Source of the DNA: Trichaptum fuscoviolaceum
Lineage: Eukaryota; Basidiomycota; Agaricomycetes; Hymenochaetales; Trichaptaceae
Length of the DNA stretch: 64,000 nucleotides
Assembly (NCBI GenBank): GCA_910574455.1
Contig: CAJSYZ010000005.1
Location: 868,001-932,000 of the forward strand
Reading direction: 5' to 3'
The position numbers were made by a program, and so were the translations under genes. The notes beneath the pieces were generated by a model. That model saw only the letters and a program-made list of their open reading frames with translations. It was not told where the DNA came from and made no database searches. Shown piece after piece: positions 12,601-23,616 of this stretch; the stretch's first letter is position 1, and the number at the start of each line of letters is the position of its first letter.

Positions 12601-12752
12601 CCTTGTTTGGGCTCGCCTTCGCTCACACCGCCTGCTTCGCCATGCATGGGCACCGGGGGCCGTCTACCATCCTTCATTCTCGGCAGCGAGGCAGCCCGTC
12701 GCAAACGGGCCACAGCGTTCGCCCGTTGTTCCGCTGCCACGTCTGGATCCAT
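6692..12752 (-). CDS. Large Sec7-domain protein with PH domains (Arf-GEF type)
   Basis: Five exons (12752-11211, 11148-10641, 10580-10515, 10468-10400, 10335-6692) sum to 5,829 nt, 1,942 residues. The N-terminal two thirds is low-complexity: a Lys/Arg-Ser stretch, a Gln-rich segment (IEKQQQQLQLLQQFQEF) and long Ser/Thr/Pro-rich regions. Around residues 1340-1420 there is a PH-like segment (RFLFLFSDLLVIAK). At about 1450-1620 a Sec7 domain follows: GEYLSRR, EALRIFLLSM, FAARW, RLNEKIHSP and a terminal FNSIKA helix match its landmarks in order. Residues about 1655-1775 resemble a second PH domain (HEWIISLKRQIEAI). Sec7 proteins activate Arf GTPases on Golgi or endosomal membranes. The loop that normally carries the catalytic glutamate (LPGEAQ) reads HIPSTPGN here, so exchange activity is doubtful. 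A fungal Syt1-like or related multidomain GEF is my best guess. Confidence 0.85.
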
Positions 12753-13279
12753 TACTTACTGCAACCCGGTCAGCTCGTGCTCTGGTGCTGGCAATCGCGT
12801 CCGTCAGATGCGGTGTGCGCTCATTGAGACTGGTTCAATGTTGAGAGGAGGTTTAAGACCTGAAGTACTGTTGCACAGCTGAACAAAGAACAAAGCAAAA
12901 AGTTGGCGAGTATTAGGTCGCTTCCAGTCTTCAACGTCGCTGTGATGATGGTCGTCGAGGTCGACGATGCGCACGAGGAGCAAATGCGGCGTGCAACCCG
13001 CCCTCTAGTATTTTTAATAAAATACTACACGTGCCTGACGTTATGATCGACATCCGGCGCCGTCAAATACAAAAAAAAAACTCTACTTTTGTGAAATTGC
13101 ACATCACACATCTAATATATCTCATTAAGATGCACTGTGAGTTAGTGTAGTGTCAATATCAATCTTGGATTATTGCAGTATTCAAGCTTGTCATATCCGA
13201 TTTTGGCGAATAAGTGGACAAGTAATACTATGTAATTAACAATAATAGTGATAATACGTTCACATTGACTTTCGCCCAA
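12753..13279. other. Promoter region of the Sec7 gene and tRNA upstream flank
   Basis: No coding signal. The part next to 12752 should hold the promoter of the Sec7-domain gene; the rest, from about 13000, is AT-rich and includes an A-run at about 13070-13080. Confidence 0.4.
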
Positions 13280-13352
13280 GGGCGTCTAGCTCAGTGGTAG
13301 TAGCGCTCGCTTCGCATGCGAGAGGTCAGGCGTTCAATCCGCCTGTCGTCCA
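13280..13352 (+). tRNA. tRNA-Ala(CGC)
   Basis: A 73-nt cloverleaf without intron. The anticodon stem is CTCGC/GCGAG with loop TTCGCAT, giving anticodon CGC (codon GCG, alanine). The T stem is AGGCG/CGCCT with loop TTCAATC. The acceptor stem has the G3:U70 pair that identifies alanine tRNAs, a discriminator A73, and one U6:U67 mismatch. The A box (TAGCTCAGTGG) and B box (GTTCAATCC) are intact, and TTTT follows directly as a pol III terminator. Confidence 0.95.
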
Positions 13353-13556
13353 TTTTAATCTCATTTAGATGATTTTAATCTTTTTATTAATCCATCTCGT
13401 AGCGCTTCTCGACTACTAAACAGTCTCTTTATATGAGCTCTATTTTTGTTTTCATCCGGTATCGAGCATAGCGAATATATACAACCATATATTATGCAAG
13501 AGTTCAAGTGTTCACACAATCAATGGCGAAGAATAGTCTCCTTAATAATGTTGTCA

Positions 13557-15111
13557 TTAGAAGTACACTCCAACCCATCCCATACTCTGGATCATCATAA
13601 AATCACCACCCTCCTTATCTCCAGCCCAGCGTTGTTGTTTAGGGTCCCCGACACGACCATCCGACTGCATACCCATCGCAGTGAACGATTTTGCGTTGAG
13701 ATCAATCTTACCGTTGAAATTCGCCTTTTTATAAGTAAGGTACAAGTCTCCCCATCCTCGTGTACCGTGGTCACTTCGGATGGGACGACTGATGGTGTTC
13801 TCAAAGATGAAATCCGACCGGCCGTTGCCTGTTATCGTGTTGAGGTACGCTGTTGCTCCACGCTCAGACTGCTCGCTGCCAGGTGCATGGATATTATATG
13901 CGGTTGTCTTGACGGTCAGCTTCGTGACCGCAGAGCTGAAGGAAGTCTTGATTTCCGTGCTGTTCGCGAGTGCGAGCTCACCCACGATGTAGCCACCGCT
14001 TAAGTCGATATTCGTGTTATCTGCAGCAAGGCGGCCGGTTGGGAGGAACATATTGCGCTCGTCGATGTCCGACAGCTTCACCTTCAGCGACCCCAGCTCA
14101 CGCGGGTCTGCGATGAAGTCATCGGAGAATTTAACTTGCGCGACGGAAAGCGCTGAGATTGTCAAGCCTCGCAGAGTCGGTGGTATGTAGATGGTAAGGT
14201 CATAACGCATACACGTCCCCGCAACAAGCTCGGACTTGGCCGGCGACGTGAGTGCGAAATAGCTGTCGCTGCGGATTCGGAATGGCTTCGGGATGGACGA
14301 ACCAGGCGTGGCGATTTGCAACTTGGAGAGAAGTGAGGCGTCGGTTGAGCTAATGCGTGCAAGGACTTTGATGGTCGTATCTTGTGCAGTGCTACTCGGT
14401 GCGATGATAATGGTGCCGACGGCGCCGCCGTCGACGTACAATTCATGGTCGACGCCATTTTCGCTGGGTGTGATCGTATAGAAGGTTCCCTTGTCGCTGT
14501 CTTGATAGAAGTGTTTCGCGTCAAGGCAGCCGAGAGACTTGCTGTACTCCGGCATTCCCTCAAGGCCGGTGGGTGCAGGCTAGACATAGTATATTGATGA
14601 GATTCTGAGTTTGTTGAATGATGGTAGATGATGCACTGACAGTGATGGCCCATCTGATGAGTTTGAAGCCGTTCCAAACGACAAAAATGAGAGTGACAAT
14701 GCCGAGCGCCTTGCAGAAGAGTGTGCAGCTGAAGTAATACCAACGGTTAGATTCGCAGCGGTCTCTCAATTTGTGAACGTACTTTAGGCCACAGCAAACA
14801 CATTTCCTCCGATTGCGCTTAACTTTTGCGCGTGTTGGAATTGTGGTATCCAACGCGATGGCACTCTGTGCGTCGGCATCGTCGTCATCTCTGTAAGACG
14901 GGGGTGCGAGCGGATTTGCTTCAGAGTCACTGGGAACTGTGCGGTCTGGAACGGCCATGAATACACGGTGAGTTCACAATTAAAAACAAAACTCACAGTT
15001 GTCGTCATAGTGCTCTTTGAGCTTCAAAGCAGCCATAGTAGCGGCTACCAAGCCCCAGAACGAGATCTTGAAGCCTCCACCTTCATCGCCTGGAAGTCTG
15101 AGCGGGGGCAT
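13557..15111 (-). CDS. Single-pass membrane protein with a large luminal/extracellular domain
   Basis: Exons 15111-14997, 14945-14641 and 14579-13557 sum to 1,443 nt, 480 residues. The order is a short N-terminus with a weak hydrophobic stretch (SFWGLVAATMAALKL), an acidic and then basic linker (KVKRNRRKCVCCG), one clear transmembrane segment (LGIVTLIFVVW), and about 340 residues with a beta-rich pattern and no recognised motif. A separate ATG at 14956 could start a shorter form (MAVPDRTVPS). Within exon 2, positions 14729-14782 have good donor and acceptor signals, and skipping them removes exactly 18 codons, so two isoforms are possible. Function unknown. Confidence 0.7.
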
Positions 15112-16640
15112 TCTTTGCTGTGTTATGAATGTTGGAGAAGGATTGACGAGGGTCGGATAGACGTTGGCTGTTGAGCAGAATGGAGGAGAGCGACAATGAG
15201 GGCTTTGATACACTGCCTTTATCTGCTACAACGCATAATTATACACGTCCGTTGCCGCAACTCGGCAATGATTTACGGACACGAACGGATTCAAGTTCCA
15301 GGCACAGATCTTCAATTTTTCAATTGCTTTTCATGCACAGCCCCCCGCCATCGTCTCCAGCGAGCACCTAAGCGCAATGTTGTGGTCAGCTTGGTATTAG
15401 TCGATATACTGCGTTCGCGAGGGACACGAAAGGTGCGTTGATGAGTGCAAGAGGAAGCGAACGAATTCAAGCATTCTGAGTCACTGGCAGGGTCACCGGA
15501 TGGATAACATCTCTGGCACTCTCAAGCTACTTTCATACAGAAACGACTAAAAAAACGAAGTACGTCTACAGTTATCAACGGCAAGGAGGACAAGGGTGCT
15601 TTATGGACAATTGCTTACATTCAAGTTAACGCATCGATGATAAAGTTCGTCACGGTCGTTGTGTTAGGCAATATGGTAATGTTTAGGGTGTGATTCACAC
15701 TAGCACTGAGCCCCCCATAACTTGAACCCCAATACGGAACAAGTTGATGGTCGGTACAGTGCCAGTGAACGAATTTGCAACGAGTACTTCGTCGATGACA
15801 GCACTGAAACTTCAACAAATGAAATGATTATCACCGACAAGGTACTAGGTAGATTGCAATGACTGGAGACGACGATGGATATGTCAGCAGGGAAAGACCT
15901 GACTGAGGAGGACGATACTCGCATTAGAACTCGGAGATGAACCATGAACAGATTGTTTGTGTTAGATTGTCAGTCCTGTTGATCGCCAGCCCTATCTGCG
16001 GATTAGGCTGAAGGACCCAACCGGATGGAGAGTCCACGATTTGACTGTCTTGATTGTCAACCGTAGCATTCATTGCGCCACATACAAGATGATTTGAGGA
16101 GACAGCATGGAGAAGAAATAGCAAGACCGCCGGTAGGCTTTGAACGGAGACCGTGACTATGCTTTGCGAGAGTATCAGGTAGATTGATTAAAGTATAGCA
16201 TGTAAAGCACCTCACGCACGCGTCAAAGCTGAAATCTGCGCGTTGCGCTTTACCGGCGAGCTCTGCCACAGCTGTGGAAAAGCGGGGACCTGAGAAAGTC
16301 GATGGTGACCATGATATTGTGTAGCTGTGATTGCCAGAGCAATATCATCCAGAGATCTGGACAGATTCTTTAAAACGAGAATATGCCCAGTTACATCGAA
16401 CCTAGACGTGTACAACTGAGATCAGAAATGAGAAACAGGTCCATCAAAGCATTCAGACTATATTTGATGCTAAATCTGAGTTCTAGCAGGACGTGTTTTC
16501 AGGAAACTTGAAGAGTCGAAGGCGCCCGAGATAAAACGCCAATCAACTTGATGGAGTAGTGGTAGTTCTCTGTGATGCAGGCTGTCTTGTATTGACCCTA
16601 AGCTTGAAGCCGAGAGCTTATAGATGCCAGTTGTGTCGGT
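15112..16640. other. Intergenic region with one doubtful gene
   Basis: No secure gene apart from the glycoprotein-like segment listed at 15621-16124. A further open stretch on the minus strand (16415-16212, with VTGHILVLKNLSRSLDDIALA) could be an upstream exon of that segment, but I could not join it with confidence. Confidence 0.3.
15621..16124 (-). CDS. Doubtful secreted/surface glycoprotein gene or relic
   Basis: On the minus strand, a signal-peptide-like run (LPAVLLFLLHAVSS) leads into MNATVDNQDSQIVDSPSGW, which resembles the VDDxDxxIxYSxGW opening of a surface domain common in agaricomycete proteins (from memory). Near 15621 another frame ends with three N-glycosylation sites (NHT, NIT, NTT). 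Joining the two needs one or more introns that I could not place without breaking the frame, and the upstream start is unclear because a stop lies in frame. It may be a real small gene or a decayed copy. Confidence 0.3.
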
Positions 16641-16798
16641 ACCAACATGGAAGTGGACAGTTTGTCAAGAAAGGTGTTGAAGTTGAACGTTGAAAAGGGC
16701 CACGGTGATGCCCGCTCAATCAGGAAAATCCCGAGCGTTGAGTTGCTGACGCCGTTCGCTTCTCTCTTCCGTTCCACTACCACGCCCAGCTCACCGGT

Positions 16799-18382
16799 AT
16801 GCAATCTCTCGCTTCTGACAATTCTACACCAAATTGCTCTCGCATACCTGACGCGGACCTGGATATTGAGTTCAACAATCAATCTGACGCATTGTTGAGC
16901 TCATTCTTACTCTCTCATGAGCAAGGCACAAGGTTGTACATATTCGACGACTTCCTTAAGCTCCTGCACAACCCTGTCTTTCAGTCTACTGATATCTCAT
17001 TCGAAAGATTAGAGGACATATATGCTCACATCGCCGAGTTCAGGCGCACTACCACTGAGAAGATACTTACGCCACATGCGACGACACCCGTACCAGCTGT
17101 CATTGTGTATCTTGTGGCTGATATGCTAGACTCTGAAAGACTCGCGTTCGAAGAGCTTGTATCACTGATTGAGGATAACTTGACCAGAAACCCCTATGAG
17201 CCATGCCCTGAAGAAGTTGCGCTTCGAAATATGAGTTTGGTTCATCGATCGTGGACGAGCGCGGCACAGAGAGCACTTCGCCGTCGACAGAATGTAGTGG
17301 GATTGAAGGACTTGCACAAGGTGCTTCGTAACCCTCATGTGGGACCCTGGGTCAGAGAACTCTCGTTTACTTCCCCAACGTTGACACATTACTGGTCTGG
17401 ATTTGAAGGCTTGGACGACATAGCGGAGGTATCAAGGCTACTCTTGGTCTTACTAAAACTGTGCCCAAACGTACGCAAGCTGTATATCAAGAGCTGCTTC
17501 AATCACAAAGGCGACTTATCAAGCTTCGGATCCATCCTTCAGCAAATTGGGAGCCTTTCACGCCTTGATACTCTGTGGCTCACCCACTATCGAGCTTTCT
17601 ATGGGACGGACGACACGCCTAACTTGCCTGACTTCTGCGCACATCTGCCAAGAATGAAAGCATTAAAGAGGCTGTCTCTGAATGGCTGGTCTACGTTTCC
17701 TTTGCATGATCGAACCTCTGATGCACATCTTCCGGAATCCTTGGACTCGTTGTCTCCGACGGCAAACCTCAAAACTCTATCATTTACTCTGCCCTTCCAC
17801 TGCGACTTTCAACACACTGGGATTCTCAGCTGGATCCTTCGACCGCGAAAGGATTTCCTCTTGACGAGCGTTGAAGTGTCTTGCAGAGATCTCTTCACGT
17901 TATCGGTTCAGGAACCTATGCAGCTGTTCGGCGCTCTGTTTCCTCTTCTTCCACACATCAAACATCTCCGTCTACAAGCCTGCTCATTCGAAATCAAACC
18001 TATGGAGTTCATTGAGAAGTGTGTGGCACTGAAATCCCTCGTCCTTGTCTACGATGACGAAATCACATCCGAACGAATCCCATTACCTCCAACTCTGAGG
18101 CACCTGCAAATTCATTTCGTTCGGTACCCGGATCGCCCACAAAATCAAGATGAAAATGTCGTGAAGACCGTATCAGGAGCCAAACACATCGAGTCGTTGT
18201 CGATGACTGCCACGAGACAGAGATTTCCTGAACATATGGAAAACGATGATGTTCTACTTGCAGACGGGGCAAGACTGGTTTTCCCGGAAACCAAGCGATT
18301 TTGCGAGGAAAACAGTATCTCCTTCCACACGGACGTGGATATTCGGCTGCCTTCCTTTTTCTCCGGTACTTATGAGGATTAA
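16799..18382 (+). CDS. F-box / leucine-rich-repeat-like protein
   Basis: A single open frame of 527 residues from the ATG at 16799. The middle (about 140-200) has the helix pattern of agaricomycete F-box-like proteins (EEVALRNMSLVHRSWTSAAQ), followed by irregular leucine-rich segments (VRELSF, LCPNVRKLYIKSC, LSRLDTLWLTHY, MKALKRLSLNGW, LRHLQIHF). Such proteins usually act as substrate receptors of SCF ubiquitin ligases, but most fungal members are uncharacterised. An alternative first exon from the ATG at 16647, spliced at a GT at 16798, cannot be excluded. The very N-terminus is therefore uncertain; the body is solid. Confidence 0.75.
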   Translation: MQSLASDNSTPNCSRIPDADLDIEFNNQSDALLSSFLLSHEQGTRLYIFDDFLKLLHNPVFQSTDISFERLEDIYAHIAEFRRTTTEKILTPHATTPVPAVIVYLVADMLDSERLAFEELVSLIEDNLTRNPYEPCPEEVALRNMSLVHRSWTSAAQRALRRRQNVVGLKDLHKVLRNPHVGPWVRELSFTSPTLTHYWSGFEGLDDIAEVSRLLLVLLKLCPNVRKLYIKSCFNHKGDLSSFGSILQQIGSLSRLDTLWLTHYRAFYGTDDTPNLPDFCAHLPRMKALKRLSLNGWSTFPLHDRTSDAHLPESLDSLSPTANLKTLSFTLPFHCDFQHTGILSWILRPRKDFLLTSVEVSCRDLFTLSVQEPMQLFGALFPLLPHIKHLRLQACSFEIKPMEFIEKCVALKSLVLVYDDEITSERIPLPPTLRHLQIHFVRYPDRPQNQDENVVKTVSGAKHIESLSMTATRQRFPEHMENDDVLLADGARLVFPETKRFCEENSISFHTDVDIRLPSFFSGTYED

Positions 18383-18544
18383 GTAGTTAATGTAGAGCTA
18401 CCGTACGAAATGAATATGGGTCAAAGAGCACATATTGTTCCCAATATCTTTACAAACGTAAAATCATCACATCTTTTTCATTTGTTCCAATATATTTGGA
18501 ATTTCACGAATACTTCGTGCAATAAATAGCTATGTGCACTACAA

Positions 18545-20842
18545 CTATGATAGTGGCTCTCTGCTATGTGACCTGTAGGCGGAGAGATAAGCCTCCTCAT
18601 CTTCGAGAGAAAATTCAAACGGCTTTGAGAGATCTTTGATGTCATGGTTGTGCTTTTTGAAGAGTTCAAGCCTCTTCGCAGTAGCCTCGCGCGTCTTGTT
18701 AACACTATAGAGCTTAATACGATGACAAGACGACGTGACGTGCAAATCCCAACTGCGAAGATAGTATCAAGGTCAGCGAAAGGATTAAAGGACATCGTGA
18801 CTTACTTCCAGGCCGAGCGAACGTAAGTGGGTTGCGTATTGTTCGATGAGTCCCACGTGCGAACGCAGAACTCGAGCCATCCTTCCGCGTCAACGGGTAA
18901 CTCCACCGTCCACAGCCTCCAAGCATGGTAATGCTACAGCATTACCCAGTGTATCAGCTGAATTGAACTTCCGGAGCATGCTATCGTACTGTACCTTCTC
19001 TGTCATGTTCTCTTCTGGGACTGCGTACCAAACATGGCCTCTGCATACATTCGCATGTTTGCGTTCCTGTAGCTCAAAGCGAAGCAATCTCACTCACCCG
19101 TCCGGAGAGACTTCGACCCTCTGCACCCAGTTTCCACCTCCGCTGTACGCCCAGTCCTTCAGTTCAATCTTCCCTTCATGTACGATGACCGACTTGTCGA
19201 TTGGGAATATTATTGCACTCCTGTTTGCAGTACGCATAATATGCATATTTAGGTTGTGGACTTAGACTGGATTGAAAAAGGGCTTACGAGACGGGCATAT
19301 TTTGTATCGAGAAACCGTTGGAATACAGCGCATTCTGCTTGCCGATCTAAAAACCATCGTCTCCTCAGACATGATTATACTTTGAGAAATATGAAGCACA
19401 AATCGTTTACCTGAGGCGTAAAATACAGGTACTCTTGGCGTTGGACGGGGCCCATGCTTGGCTCTGGAAGGGCGTTGATGCGATAGAGCCACTTGCAGCT
19501 TCGAGCGCCGATATAGCCGGTAACGACTACACGCAAGGGATAGCCATGGATCTTAGGCAACGGCTCGCCGTTCATCTCCCAAGCCAGAAGCACCTCTTCG
19601 TTCTGCCTAACTTTGCGATACGGTGCAGACACGGCGTAGTTAAAAACACCGCCTTTCCTACAAGCAAAAGTGCATTGCGTTAATTGTACTATTCTCAGAG
19701 GTACTTCGACGAGTCGCACTTACTTGAAGTATGTATCCGCACCGATGAATTCAAGGTGTTTGCACTCCGGGAGAACACCGCCGCATGCGATCTTTAAAAC
19801 CTTCTTGAGCGGAACACCACGGTACACAGCTGTCCCTCTGTGCGATATCGTTAACGAAAAGATTAGCCTGTACTGCATAGTATTTATACATACATGGCGC
19901 CTTCACCCCACGGTGCATTAATAAGTTCGTCCCCATCTCCCGGATATTCCGCAATCTGTTCTATACGGCGAGTGCCGCTGCATTGCAGCGTCACTGTCAC
20001 TTCAGCCTGCCTACATAGGGTCATAAACATCAGCCATTGTCGTCTCGAATGGCAGAGTTTCAGGACTAACGGGAACTTTTCTGGATCTTTGAGGTCCTTG
20101 AGGGTGAGTTCGACTGGCTTGTTGACCAAACCACCAATCTCAAGCCTGAAGGCCTCTTCGTCAATATCTGGAACACCACCGTGATTCCGAATGCTGGGTA
20201 AAAGTTGATGAGGTCATCAAAAGGAAATTCAAATTCAAGTTGCAGAAAACCACGACGCACAAGTGGTGTTTGTTGTCAGTGATCTTGCCTTGCATCAGCT
20301 GGTCCCTTCGCGTTTCGCCGTTGTAAGGGAAGTCAAGCAAATGAATGAGGTCCGGCTTCTCCTTCTGCACCGTCTCCCAAGAGAAGTCGACGATACTCTT
20401 TAGACCTAACGCCTATCTAAACTGTTATGTGAGTGTAAAATGGAAGAAAGAAAGGGTCACGTACTTCATGGTACTCCTTCCATCTGTGTCCAATTAAGAT
20501 GGGGTTTGTGTTCGGGAGAGGCACAAACTGAAACTCTGTTGCATAGGGTAAAGCACAAATCTATCAGGATAATGCATTCACAACATGAACTGAAGTGACT
20601 TGCCAGGAATTGGAGTAAACTCCTTTGTCTTCAGGAGTTCAGCTGCCACTTTCTTTCGCTGCGGGTTCTTCTCCCATTCCACAAACCTGATCGATATATG
20701 CTCGTTGTTAGTGACCCTGAAAGCATTGCTGATAAGATGCTCTTTACCCCCTCCATCCATCGCGATCCTGTGGGAACAACTGGTGTAGTGGCTTGCCCTC
20801 AAATGTTGATTCTGGAGTTGCGGTCTCAGTGGTGACAGACAT
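18545..20842 (-). CDS. Sulfite oxidase (molybdopterin type, no heme domain)
   Basis: Thirteen exons can be joined between 20842 and 18545. The product has the molybdenum-cofactor domain signatures in order: FIRNHGGVP, LQCSGTRR (its Cys is the Mo ligand of the family), WGEGAIG, FIGADTY, LAWEMNGEPLP, HGYPLRVVV and the loop GYIGARSCKWL. The C-terminal dimerisation domain follows (ELKDWAYSGGG, VEVSPDGG, HYHAWRLW, CVRTWDSSNNTQP). There is no cytochrome b5 domain, so it resembles plant and fungal heme-free enzymes. It should oxidise sulfite to sulfate, detoxifying sulfite. The start ATG at 20842 gives MSVTTETATPES; no clear mitochondrial presequence or C-terminal SKL-type signal is seen. The second intron (20603-20536) begins GC instead of GT. 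Confidence 0.92.
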
Positions 20843-21654
20843 ACTGCAGCGAGGTGCAAAGGACAATAGATACAATAGGAAGTGGGGGACCAAAGGGTCA
20901 CGTCAGGTACACACAAGGCAGTCGTCCTAGATATCTCTTATCCATCTCCCCACCTCACAGACAGCAGAGTCGTCACAGTGGCATCGCACAAAGGCCGAGG
21001 TCTTCTTCGTACGCCTATTGAAGACATGTTTATCCGTCCGTTCTACTCATGACCCGTGCCAACACCTTGTTTTCGCACGTCAACCATGCTGGCCGTACCA
21101 GCCCGCCCCGGACAGCACCAAGGTATTGCGCGAAATCTCGTTTGTCCCAGGATGGTATTGGTTTGGACAGCGTGTGGGTCCACAGAAGTAAGATTTGGGT
21201 GATGCAGGTTTTAGAGTTGTTCCTTTTCTCCCTTGCTACCATACAGAGAAACCTATTTTTGATTTCAATGACGAAGTTGGGTGTGTGTATCTGAACCTTT
21301 CAGCATGGGAGTGCAGTCGCTTCCTTCTTTTTGCGTCGGCGCCTAAACTCGAGATGTCATTGACTGTTAGACTTTTGAAGAAAACCGCACATCGAACGCA
21401 AGATAACCGGGGTGACTCCGCAGTCATTCTGCAAAGTGTTGTACAGGTCATATACGCTTGTTGATGCTCACCCCCAGGTAGAAAGATGTCAAGGTACGGT
21501 ATATTGGACATACGAATCTATATGAAAGAAGTGAGTATAGAAAGTACGCGGTAAAAGCGGAGAAGAACTTACAAAGGAATAGATATAAAAAGATCCTAGA
21601 TATGAACGAATGTGCAAGAAACATACAACCTACTAACGAGCAATGAAACAGTAA
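20843..21654. other. Intergenic region
   Basis: Only short unconvincing frames. It contains the promoter side of the sulfite oxidase gene and the 3' side of the cation transporter gene. No repeats stand out. Confidence 0.4.
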
Positions 21655-23616
21655 CTATGAGCTTTCCTTCTTCTCCTGTCCCTCCTCTTCCTCGGGAAGT
21701 TTTTCCTCTTCGTCAGAGTCATGATCCCCGTCACTCGGAATGAACTTTACGCGTACTTCAGAGATCTCCTGGCGCACGCGGACGAGAGTCTCGCGTATTT
21801 TGTTTTCGAGCATAACGGCGTCAGAGATAGGGAGAGTGGGGGGAACGTGCACGGAGACGTCGACGAACATGAGTGCTCCAGAGCGCATAGCACGAAGATC
21901 GGCAATGTGAAGGAGAGAAGGTTGAGAGAGGGGGGACGACGAGTTACTGGACAATTGCGTAAGTGATTGGAGGAGTGTGCGATGTGTACGCTGGGATACT
22001 CCGGCGTCCGTGAGCTCTCCAAATGCACCACTGAAGAGAGAAATGCCTTGTCGGAGGATAACGAGCGAAACCAACAGGCCTAATAGAAATCTAGTTAGTC
22101 TGTTGGTTCAAGAAAAAAGGTGATAGAGTAGCTCTCACCTCCGAGAGGATCAAGGGGCAAAGCAGGGAACCACCAAGTTCCAAGGATGGCACATAGCGCA
22201 ACCATGCTCGTATACGCATCACTCCGATGATGTACCGCATTTGCTAGCAAAACCCTGCTCCTCTCCTCCTCCGCGACTTTCTTCGTCGCACGGAACAGCC
22301 ACTCCTTCGCGACTACACTGATTGCTGCGAACCACGCTGCATTCGGGTCGAGCGCATGCACATGCGCGTCGTGCAAACCATGGGAAGTCACCGCACTCGA
22401 TACCGTCTGCGCAGCGGCCGTAACATTTTGCACAATCTGCTGCGCCGCGCCTGGTGGCAGCGTCGATGCAGTCTCGAGGAGGTGGTGAGTGAGGAGGTTG
22501 AAGGAATGGAAGCCGATGCCGCACGCGCCGCCGATGAGTATGAGAGCAAGGGTGGTCGTCCCAAGTGTTTCGAACTTGCCGAACCCGTAAGGGTATTTGG
22601 AGGTGGGCGACTGCTTGGAGAACCTCCAGGCGAAGAGAGTCACGAAGTCGCCGAGTAGATCTGGGTAGTAAAGTTAGCTTGCGTGAAGCATTCCATCCAA
22701 TAATCCCAGCTTCGGAAAACTTGGTCTGGCACTTGGTCGACAAAAGTCCAGAGTGACATGCAGTCGGGATTGCTTGCAAAACCATTTATATAATCCCAGC
22801 TTCATGACACTTGGTCGAACACTTGGTCGACAAAAGTTCCGAGTAACATGCAGTCGAAATTGCTTGCAAAACCATTTATACCGGCTTCGAAGTAATTTTG
22901 GCAACAGAAGTGCTAGACTCGTAACCCAGTCGTTACAGTTGATAGTTGGTGTAACATACATTAACGACTGGCTTGGGAGTCTACAGAAGTGCTGTATAGT
23001 GCACAATGAACCGAATTGCAAGCTACTCACCACTTGCTGAATGCCCCGCCTCTGCCAACAACGCCGCTGAGTTCATGAACCATCCTGCACCAAACTTCGA
23101 TATTGTTAAACCAACATTCACCACCAACCCGATGACCGTTATACGGCTGCCACGATCTGCTTTGCCTTGGAACACTTGCAAAACGCTCTCGACCTCTTTG
23201 CTCGGTCCATCGTCGCGCGAATGTGTATGTCCAAATATCGAGTGAGAATGCGAATGCGAATGCGAGTGATTATGGTCATGGTCATGATCTTGTTCCTCGT
23301 CATGCTTGGGCGAGACTGCCGATGCTTTTCCGTTTGTCTTGGCCGACTTTGTTGAGTGTGTCCGACTCCGTAGAGCGGTCCCGTTTCCTTTCGCCATCCT
23401 CACTGAAATTTGCAGGTCTGCAAGTCGCGGGGCAAGAAAGGGAAGTTGTAAAGGAGGAAACAGGTGAACAGCGAGTGGCTGTCTGGAGTAGAAGCGAATC
23501 AAGTGTGACCTTTCGCCAGCACTACGCGATTTTGAAGACGAGGGTCGCAGATGGCTGCTGCTGGCAAAACGCCATTCTGCAGCTACACAGTTGGTAGAAA
23601 GGCGGCCGAACATCAA
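21655..23616 (-). CDS. Cation diffusion facilitator, mitochondrial Mmt-like metal transporter
   Basis: Exons 23616-23031, 22660-22139 and 22079-21655 give 510 residues. The N-terminal about 70 residues are Ser/Arg-rich, like a mitochondrial presequence. A His-rich tract (HDHDHNHSHSHSHSH) precedes the first transmembrane helix. CDF metal-site motifs are intact: EAGHSASDLLGDF in helix 2 and NAVHHRSDAYTS in helix 5, both with the H-x3-D spacing. FAWRFSKQSPTSKYPYGFGK marks the loop typical of this family. A cytosolic-type domain and an acidic tail (DSDEEEKLPEEEEGQEKK) close the protein. The helix motifs suit Mmt1/Mmt2-type exporters, which move iron or related metals out of mitochondria; the substrate here is inferred. 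The second and third exons are separated by an ordinary short intron, but the first intron is 370 nt and carries a tandem duplication. Confidence 0.9.
22702..22881. repeat. Two 90-bp direct tandem copies in an intron
   Basis: Copy 1 is 22702-22791 and copy 2 is 22792-22881. Each starts AATCCCAGCTTC and ends with ACCATTTATA plus a short variable tail; internally they share ACTTGGTCGACAAAAGT and TTGCTTGCAAAACC. They differ at roughly a tenth of positions. They lie entirely inside the first intron of the cation transporter gene. Confidence 0.9.

Noticed and set aside
12286..12882. Plus-strand open frame of 198 codons
   Set aside because: Shadow of the first Sec7 exon on the opposite strand; no start context or domain.
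13557..14743. Second minus-strand frame overlapping the membrane protein (Ser/His-rich)
   Set aside because: Shadow frame; the accepted frame continues through three exons with correct splice phases.
22095..22785. Overlapping minus-strand frame of 188 codons in the transporter gene
   Set aside because: Out-of-frame reading of the transporter exon; the other frame contains the CDF motifs.
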